In this document: positions 1 through 5,228 of the stretch, piece after piece | Layout: every line of letters begins with the position of its first letter | Numbering within the stretch: the stretch's first letter is position 1 | Origin: Brevundimonas sp. | Lineage (GTDB): Bacteria > Pseudomonadota > Alphaproteobacteria > Caulobacterales > Caulobacteraceae | Assembly (NCBI GenBank): GCA_031119155.1 | Contig: JAVHYH010000217.1 | Span: 1-5,228, forward strand | DNA length: 5,228 nucleotides | Direction of reading: 5' to 3' | The notes under the pieces: model-generated | Told to the model about the DNA's origin: nothing | Database searches by the model: none | Seen by the model: the letters and a program-made list of their open reading frames with translations, nothing else | Position numbers and translations under genes: made by a program

Positions 1-1275
<1,275 letters not shown>

Positions 1276-1276
<1 letters not shown>

Positions 1277-2355
1277 TACGCTACCAGTTCAAAGGGCTCG
1301 AGACCCGACAGCCGCATCGCCACCGGCCGCTCCGGGATGGCCCGCGGCGTCACCTCCGCGACCTCCTCCGCCACGTGCCGGATATGGTCCGGCGTCGTGC
1401 CGCAGCAGCCGCCGACGATGTTGACCAGACCCGACCGCGCCCATTCCTCGATGAAGTGGGCCGTCTCGTGCGGCTGCTCGTCATACTGGCCCATGGCGTT
1501 GGGCAGGCCGGCGTTCGGATAGGCGGCGACCAGGGTGTCGGCGACGCGGCTCAGTTCGGCGATGAAGGGGCGCATCAACTCGCCGCCCAGCGCGCAGTTG
1601 AAGCCGATGGCGAAGGGTTTGGCGTGGCGCACGCTGTTCCAGAACCCTTCCGCCGTCTGGCCCGACAGGGTGCGGCCCGAGCGGTCCGTGATGGTGCCCG
1701 AAATCCAGATCGGCAGGGGCTGCAGACCCTCGTCCTCAAGGTCCTTGATCGCCTTGATGCAGGCCTTGCAGTTCAGCGTGTCGGTGATGGTTTCGATCAG
1801 ATACAGATCGACCCCGCCTTCGTTCAGCGCCTTCACCTGATGGCGATAGGCCTCATAGACCTGATCGAAGGTCACGCTGCGGGCGCCGGGGTCGTTCACG
1901 TCCGACGACATCGACAGCATCTTGTTCAGCGGTCCGATGGAGCCGGCGGCGAAGCGCGGCTTGTGCGGCTCCTTCTCGGTCCAGCGGTCGGCCGAGGCCC
2001 GGGCCAGTTTCGCGCCTTCCAGATTGATGTCCCACACCGCCTGCGCGTCGAGATGATAGTCCTCCTGCGCTATGGTGGTGGCCGAGAAGGTGTTGGTCTC
2101 GCTGATGTCCGCGCCCGCCGCGAAATACTGGTCGTGCAGGTCCGCGATGACGTCCGGGCGGGTGATGCACAGGATGTCGTTGTTGCCCTTCATCTGGCCC
2201 GGATGGCCGATGAAGCGCTCGCCGAGAAAGTCGGCCTCGTCCAGCCGGCGCCGCTGGATCATCACGCCCCAGCTGCCGTCGAGCACGAGGATGCGGTCCT
2301 TCGCGGCGGCGTGCAGGGCGGCGATGCGTTGATCGCGGGTGAGGGGGGAGGTCAT
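1276..2355 (-). CDS. metH: Methionine synthase, homocysteine-binding half (split MetH N-terminal domain)
   Basis: This 359-residue homocysteine S-methyltransferase-fold protein matches the N-terminal module of MetH (about 350 residues in E. coli). It binds and activates homocysteine through zinc. Visible motifs are LDGSWGVMIQ (25-34), ADISETNTFSAT (82-93), IETITDTLN (188-196), ISGTITDRSGRTLSGQT (218-234), GFNCALGG (251-258) and VGGCCGTTPDH (314-324). The three zinc ligands are Cys254, Cys317 and Cys318. It ends at RLSGLEPFELVA, just where the linker to the pterin module lies in fused MetH. It carries no pterin or B12 domain, so it should work with the next gene's product as a two-subunit enzyme. 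The ATG at 2355 overlaps the metF stop as ATGA. The reading frame stays open upstream into metF (to 3153), but that stretch is a shadow of metF. Single-protein homocysteine methyltransferases such as MmuM are an alternative, but the neighbours favour MetH. Confidence 0.94.
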
Positions 2356-3299
2356 GCGGACGCCTGTTCCCGAACGCCCAGCACCCGACAGATGGCATAG
2401 ACCAGATCGGCGCGGTTCAGGGTGTAGAAGTGGAAGTCCTGGAAGCCTTCCTCCTGCAGCCGCGCGCAGGTCTCGGCGGCGACCGAGGCGGCGATCAGCT
2501 TGCGGGTCTCCGGGTCGTTGTCCAGGCCGTCGAAATGGGCCGCCAGCCAGCCGGGCACCGCGGTTCCGCAGGCGCCACACATTCGCTGCAGGCCGGCGAA
2601 GTTCGACACCGGCATGACGCCCGGGATCAGGGGGATGGTGATCCCCGCCGCCCGCACCCGGTCGCGGAAGCGCAGGAAGGCGTCCATGTCGAAGAAGAAC
2701 TGGCTGACCGCGCGGGTCGCCCCGGCGTCGATCTTGGCCTTCAGCACGTCGATGTCGTGGTCGATGGACGGGCTTTCCGGGTGCTTCTCCGGATAGGCGC
2801 CCACGGTGATGTCGAAGCCGCCGACCCGGCTGATGGCGGCGGTCAGTTCGGTGGCGTTGGCGTAGCCGTCGGCGCGCGGCTGATAGACGCCGCCGATGCC
2901 GTTTCCACCCGGCGGATCGCCGCGCAGGGCCACGATATGCCTTACGCCGGCGGCCTTGTAGCCTTCGATGACGGCGTCGACCTCCGCGCGGCTGGCGTCC
3001 ACGCAGGTCAGGTGAGCGGCCGGGGCCAGGTCGGTTTCGTTCAGGATGCGCTCGACGGTGCGGTGGGTCCGCTCGCGGGTCGAGCCGCCGGCGCCGTAGG
3101 TGACCGAGACGAAGGCCGGGTTCAGCGGGGCCAGCCGCTGGATCGCCTTCCACAGACTGGCCTCGGATTCGTCGGTCTTGGGCGGGAAGAATTCGAACGA
3201 CACGCGCGGGCGCGAGGCGTCCTGTCCCGCGCGGGCGACGGGGCCCAGCGGCGACAGCAGCAGGGCGCGGGCTTCGGACAGGCTGATGGCGGAACTCAT
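2352..3299 (-). CDS. metF: 5,10-methylenetetrahydrofolate reductase MetF
   Basis: This FAD-dependent cytoplasmic enzyme reduces 5,10-methylene-THF to 5-methyl-THF, the methyl donor for the MetH halves encoded downstream. The protein has 315 residues, close to the roughly 296 of E. coli MetF, and forms one beta/alpha barrel. Motifs in order are VSFEFFPPKT (33-42) with Glu36 equivalent to catalytic Glu28 of E. coli, SVTYGAGGSTRERT (65-78), HLTC (96-99), VALRGDPPGG (123-132) with Asp128 matching flavin-site Asp120, AYPEKHPES (168-176), SQFFFD (199-204), IPGVMPVSNF (225-234), FDGLDNDPETRK (256-267) and FHFYTLNRADL (289-299). No key residue is missing. The ATG at 3299 overlaps the regulator's TGA stop as ATGA, and a GAAGG lies about 4 nt upstream of it. 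The 35 residues before Glu36 are a plausible N-terminus for the family, so this start is preferred. Confidence 0.97.
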   Translation of the reverse strand: MSSAISLSEARALLLSPLGPVARAGQDASRPRVSFEFFPPKTDESEASLWKAIQRLAPLNPAFVSVTYGAGGSTRERTHRTVERILNETDLAPAAHLTCVDASRAEVDAVIEGYKAAGVRHIVALRGDPPGGNGIGGVYQPRADGYANATELTAAISRVGGFDITVGAYPEKHPESPSIDHDIDVLKAKIDAGATRAVSQFFFDMDAFLRFRDRVRAAGITIPLIPGVMPVSNFAGLQRMCGACGTAVPGWLAAHFDGLDNDPETRKLIAASVAAETCARLQEEGFQDFHFYTLNRADLVYAICRVLGVREQASA

Positions 3300-4258
3300 G
3301 CGGCCTTCGCCTTCGTCGCAGCGGGCCGTTCGGCCGTCCAGATGGAGACGGTCAGACCGTCATTGTCGGGGGGGAGGGTGGTCGCCGCCTCGGCGTTCAG
3401 ACCCGCGCCCTTCAGCCAGCGGCGCATCTCGTCGTCGGCGAAGCCCAGCCGGCGATGCTGGTGCTCCTCGCGCAGCTGCTCCAGCTGGTGGGGGGCGAAA
3501 TCCACGATCAACAGGCGTCCGCCGGGCGAGACCAGCCGCGCCGCCTCGGCCACGGCGGCGGCGGGGTCGGCGAGGTAGTGCAGAACCTGATGCACCAGCA
3601 CCAGATCAGCGCTCTGTTCCGGCAGGCGGGTGGCGAAGATGTCGCCGTGGCGCAGCTCGACCTTGTCCAGCCCCGCACGCGCGACATTGGCGCGGGCGAT
3701 GTTGAGCATGTTGTGGCTGAGATCGAGGCCGACCGACATGCGGGCCTTCTTGCCCAGCAGGGTCAGCATCCGGCCCGAACCGGTGCCCAGATCGACGAGC
3801 CGCTCGAACGGCCCGTCGCCGGCGGCCTTGAGGATGGCGGCCTCCACGTCGCTCTCGCAGACATAGAGGGAGCGGATGCGGTCCCACTGGGGCGCGACTC
3901 GTTCGAAATAGGCGCTGGCGGCGGCCTCGCGGTCGCGGCGCACCTCTTCCAGACGGCGGTCGTCGGCGGCACCGGCGCTGTCCTCCAGCAGGTCCAGCAC
4001 CGTATCGATCAGCCGGTGGGCCAGCGGGTCCGACGACAGGCGGTAGAAGACCCGCGCCCCGTCCGGAAACCGCTCGATCAGCCCGGCGTCGGCCATCAGT
4101 TTCAGGTGCCGGGACACGCGCGGCTGGCTCTGTTCGAGGATGCGCGACAGCTCCATCACCGACAGCTCCTCGCCGGCCAGCAGGGACAGGACCCGCAGCC
4201 GGGTCGGCTCCCCGGCGGCGCGCAGGGCTTCGACGGTCTGGTCAGCGCTCAACGACAT
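3296..4258 (-). CDS. sahR: ArsR-family repressor with SAM/SAH-binding methyltransferase-like domain (SahR-like)
   Basis: This 320-residue protein has an ArsR winged helix (about 5-95) joined to a class I methyltransferase fold (about 115-310). The recognition helix lies in QSQPRVSRHLKLMADAGL (43-60), and the wing is about 61-75 (FPDGARVFYRLS). At the helix where metal sensors carry ELCVCDL, this protein has ELSVMEL with no cysteines, so it is not a canonical metal sensor. The cofactor motifs are VDLGTGSGRML (155-165), the acidic residue Asp179 in VGLDLS, HGDIF (204-208), DLVLVHQVLHYL (218-229) and GGRLLIVDFAPH (246-257). Known SahR regulators share this architecture, repress SAM-cycle genes including metF and metH, and release DNA when SAH binds. 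Leading an operon with those genes fits this well. The ATG at 4258 is chosen; an in-frame TTG at 4252 has better Shine-Dalgarno spacing. Catalytic methyltransferase activity cannot be excluded. Confidence 0.85.
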   Translation of the reverse strand: MSLSADQTVEALRAAGEPTRLRVLSLLAGEELSVMELSRILEQSQPRVSRHLKLMADAGLIERFPDGARVFYRLSSDPLAHRLIDTVLDLLEDSAGAADDRRLEEVRRDREAAASAYFERVAPQWDRIRSLYVCESDVEAAILKAAGDGPFERLVDLGTGSGRMLTLLGKKARMSVGLDLSHNMLNIARANVARAGLDKVELRHGDIFATRLPEQSADLVLVHQVLHYLADPAAAVAEAARLVSPGGRLLIVDFAPHQLEQLREEHQHRRLGFADDEMRRWLKGAGLNAEAATTLPPDNDGLTVSIWTAERPAATKAKAA

Positions 4259-4259
4259 G

Positions 4260-4284
4260 TCCTTATATAAGGATATCCTTATAT
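4260..4284. promoter_or_regulatory. Palindromic operator, probably for the SahR-like regulator
   Basis: Positions 4265-4284 form a perfect 20-bp palindrome with arms ATATAAGGAT / ATCCTTATAT. A second perfect palindrome, TCCTTATATAAGGA, occupies 4260-4273 and shares its right arm with the first. The result is three alternating 9-bp half-sites: TCCTTATAT (4260-4268), ATATAAGGA (4265-4273) and TCCTTATAT (4276-4284). The block is strongly AT-rich in otherwise GC-rich DNA and begins 1 bp from the regulator's ATG. ArsR-family dimers bind inverted repeats of this sort, so autoregulation and control of the whole met operon is the natural inference. The repeats are seen directly; the binding protein is inferred. 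Confidence 0.82.
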
Positions 4285-4294
4285 GATTTGGCAA
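4265..4294 (-). promoter_or_regulatory. Candidate promoter of the sahR-metF-metH operon
   Basis: On the minus strand TTGCCA (4294-4289) resembles a -35 element. After an 18-nt spacer, TTATAT (4270-4265) could serve as the -10 element, or CTTATA (4271-4266) after 17 nt. Either -10 lies inside the palindromic operator, as expected for repression by steric block. Transcription would start near 4258, at or next to the A of the regulator's ATG, implying a leaderless or nearly leaderless mRNA. The matches are modest and no experimental start is available. Confidence 0.4.
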
Positions 4295-4383
4295 GCGAAA
4301 AGCGGGGCGCGAAAAACCACTGGCCAGACGGGCAGGACGGGCACACTCTCCGCGGTCTGATCGTCGCTGTCCGGAAGCCTGCC

Positions 4384-4920
4384 ATGCGTCTTCGTCCGAT
4401 CCTGTTCGCCGTCTCCGCCCTGGCCCTGTGCGGCGCCGCCTCCGCCGTGGCCGCCCAGACCCCGCCGCCGGGACCGCAACAGCCCGGGCAAGCCGGTCCG
4501 GGAGGGCCGACGGTGGTGCGTCAGGGCGGCATGGGCATGGCGCTGCCGCGCACGCGCGGCGAGGTCGAGGCCTGGGCCGACCGGAGCTTCGCCCGTCTGG
4601 ACGCCAACAGCGACGGCGCCATCACCGGCGATGAACTGGCGGTGCTGAGCTCCGGCCCGATCGCCTCGATGGGCGGCGGTCGCCTGCGCGCGATGGTGTC
4701 CCAGTCGGACTCCAACCGTGACGCACGGGTCAGCCCCGACGAGTTCCGGGCCGGCGCCCTGCGCGCCTTCGATCGCATGGATGCGAACGGGGACGGCCAG
4801 TTGTCGGATGACGAACTGCCCCGCGCGCCCGCGCCCAGCGGTCCGGTCGCCGTGCCGATGCCCGGCGCGTCCAGCCCGATGCCGATGACCATGCCGCCGC
4901 CCGACGGCACCGGCGGCTGA
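4384..4920 (+). CDS. Small exported EF-hand protein
   Basis: The 178-residue product begins with a Sec-type signal peptide: positive MRLR, a hydrophobic core at about 5-20, and likely cleavage after Ala24 (AVAA/Q). A Pro/Gly/Gln-rich linker follows at 25-43. Three EF-hand loops are visible. Loop 1 is 73-84 (DANSDGAITGDE), loop 2 is 109-120 (DSNRDARVSPDE, with Ala instead of Gly at loop position 6) and loop 3 is 133-144 (DANGDGQLSDDE). Each has Asp at positions 1 and 5, Asn at 3 and Glu at 12, so calcium binding in the periplasm or outside the cell is likely. The tail at 145-178 is rich in Pro and Met (PMPMTMPPPD) and probably disordered. The ATG at 4384 is supported by GGAAG at 4373-4377 with 6-nt spacing and by the signal peptide starting there. 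The gene is divergent from the met operon. It contains no recognisable enzyme domain, and its specific role is unknown. Confidence 0.88.
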   Translation: MRLRPILFAVSALALCGAASAVAAQTPPPGPQQPGQAGPGGPTVVRQGGMGMALPRTRGEVEAWADRSFARLDANSDGAITGDELAVLSSGPIASMGGGRLRAMVSQSDSNRDARVSPDEFRAGALRAFDRMDANGDGQLSDDELPRAPAPSGPVAVPMPGASSPMPMTMPPPDGTGG

Positions 4921-4939
4921 TCGCCCTGTCCCGCGCCTG

Positions 4940-4971
4940 AAAAAACCACCGCCGGTCGCCCGGCGGTGGTT
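4940..4971. terminator. Bidirectional rho-independent terminator between convergent genes
   Basis: A perfect 12-bp GC-rich stem, AACCACCGCCGG (4944-4955) with CCGGCGGTGGTT (4960-4971), closes a 4-nt TCGC loop. On the minus strand it is followed by six T (complement of the A-run at 4940-4945), a classic intrinsic terminator for the gene ending at 4993. On the plus strand the stem lies 23 nt past the EF-hand stop codon and is followed by the weaker TTCGGTCTTGT, so plus-strand termination is probably less efficient. Confidence 0.88.
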
Positions 4972-4992
4972 CGGTCTTGTCCGGCCTGTGCG

Positions 4993-5228
4993 TCAGTTCC
5001 AGACGTCGTGGTCGGTGGCCTTGCCGATCTGGCTGCGGTGCAGCAGGTCGAGGTTGCCGTGGTCGTCGAAGCCGGACAGGTCCGTCGGGATCAGGTCGAA
5101 GTCCGATCCGGTCAGGCCGCCGCCACCCTGGCCCCCACCCAGTCCCGGCAGGCCGTCGTTGAACACGTCGGGGCGCACCAGCGGCTCGGCGATCGCGGCC
5201 TTGTAGTCCACGAAGCCGTCGTCCAGCA
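4993..5228 (-). CDS. C-terminal fragment of an unrecognised protein
   Basis: The last 77 residues of a minus-strand gene are visible. The frame is open to the right window edge, so the true start lies outside; an internal GTG at 5211 is unlikely to be it. The visible part starts LDDGFVDYKAAIAEPLVRPD. It then has a Gly-rich stretch (GLGGGQGGGGLTG, residues 28-40), an Asp-rich segment (about 41-55), and ends KATDHDVWN at TGA 4995-4993. I do not recognise the family, and no catalytic motif or membrane segment is visible. Support for it being coding comes from the open frame, GC-rich third positions and the well-formed terminator 22 nt beyond its stop. It converges on the EF-hand gene with a 72-bp gap. 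Confidence 0.6.
   Translation of the reverse strand, partial: LDDGFVDYKAAIAEPLVRPDVFNDGLPGLGGGQGGGGLTGSDFDLIPTDLSGFDDHGNLDLLHRSQIGKATDHDVWN

Noticed and set aside
1294..1306. Near-palindrome GGGCTCGAGACCC close to the metH split
   Set aside because: It lies within codons for the conserved RLSGLEP motif, is imperfect, and is short enough to arise by chance.
2356..3153. Upstream extension of the homocysteine-binding MetH frame into metF
   Set aside because: The translation there is Arg/Pro/Gly-rich shadow of metF. The MetH-like sequence begins only after the ATG at 2355.
1375..4270. Further long plus-strand frames (1375-2400, 2430-3578, 3455-4270)
   Set aside because: They lie opposite metH-N, metF and the regulator, show no recognisable motifs, and are explained by strong third-position GC in the minus-strand genes.
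4259..4294. TTG start at 4294 for the regulator, adding 12 residues
   Set aside because: The added residues would be encoded by the palindromic operator itself, and no Shine-Dalgarno precedes the TTG. The ATG at 4258 gives a normal ArsR N-terminus.
4327..4343. Direct repeat GACGGGCA-G-GACGGGCA
   Set aside because: Only two 8-bp copies, GC-rich and unsupported by further copies or symmetry; most likely chance.
4288..4383. TTG start at 4288 for the EF-hand protein, adding 32 residues
   Set aside because: It would place a charged, non-hydrophobic stretch before a clear signal peptide, while the ATG at 4384 has a well-spaced GGAAG.
4259..4383. SAM or cobalamin riboswitch upstream of the met operon
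   Set aside because: The space between the likely promoter and the start codon is almost nil, and no conserved riboswitch core is visible. A DNA operator explains the regulation better.
4420..4434. Possible lipobox around Cys16 (LALC) of the EF-hand protein
   Set aside because: The residue before the cysteine is Leu rather than Gly, Ala or Ser, and a good signal peptidase I site follows at AVAA/Q.

Overview
The window is GC-rich, about two thirds G+C by eye, with strong third-position GC. It looks like alphaproteobacterial chromosome. The gene order and the two-gene methionine synthase suggest Caulobacterales (Brevundimonas/Caulobacter-like); this placement is inference, not a database result.

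Layout. Positions 1-4258 hold one tightly packed minus-strand operon that reads from right to left. Its order is an ArsR-type regulator fused to a SAM-methyltransferase-like domain (3296-4258, SahR-like), metF (2352-3299), the homocysteine-binding half of methionine synthase (1276-2355), and the pterin/cobalamin half of methionine synthase (1-1276, running off the left edge). The three junctions overlap by 4, 4 and 1 nt (ATGA, ATGA, TAGTG), which points to one mRNA and translational coupling. Positions 4259-4383 are the only promoter-bearing intergenic region. It contains a striking AT-rich operator, a perfect 20-bp palindrome overlapped by a 14-bp palindrome, directly next to the regulator's start codon. 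A divergent plus-strand gene (4384-4920) encodes a small exported EF-hand protein. A 12-bp-stem terminator (4940-4971) separates it from the 3' end of an unrecognised minus-strand gene (4993-5228).

How the genes work together. MetF makes 5-methyl-THF. MetH, here as two polypeptides, uses it to remethylate homocysteine to methionine, the precursor of SAM. SAM-dependent methylation yields S-adenosylhomocysteine (SAH), the expected ligand of the regulator's methyltransferase-fold domain. The likely circuit is derepression of the remethylation genes, and of the regulator itself, when SAH rises. The EF-hand gene and the gene at the right edge have no evident link to methionine metabolism, apart from the shared divergent promoter region.

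The system resembles the known SahR regulon rather than something wholly new. The points most worth following up are the three-half-site operator over the predicted -10 and start codon, and the MetH split exactly at the Hcy/pterin domain linker.
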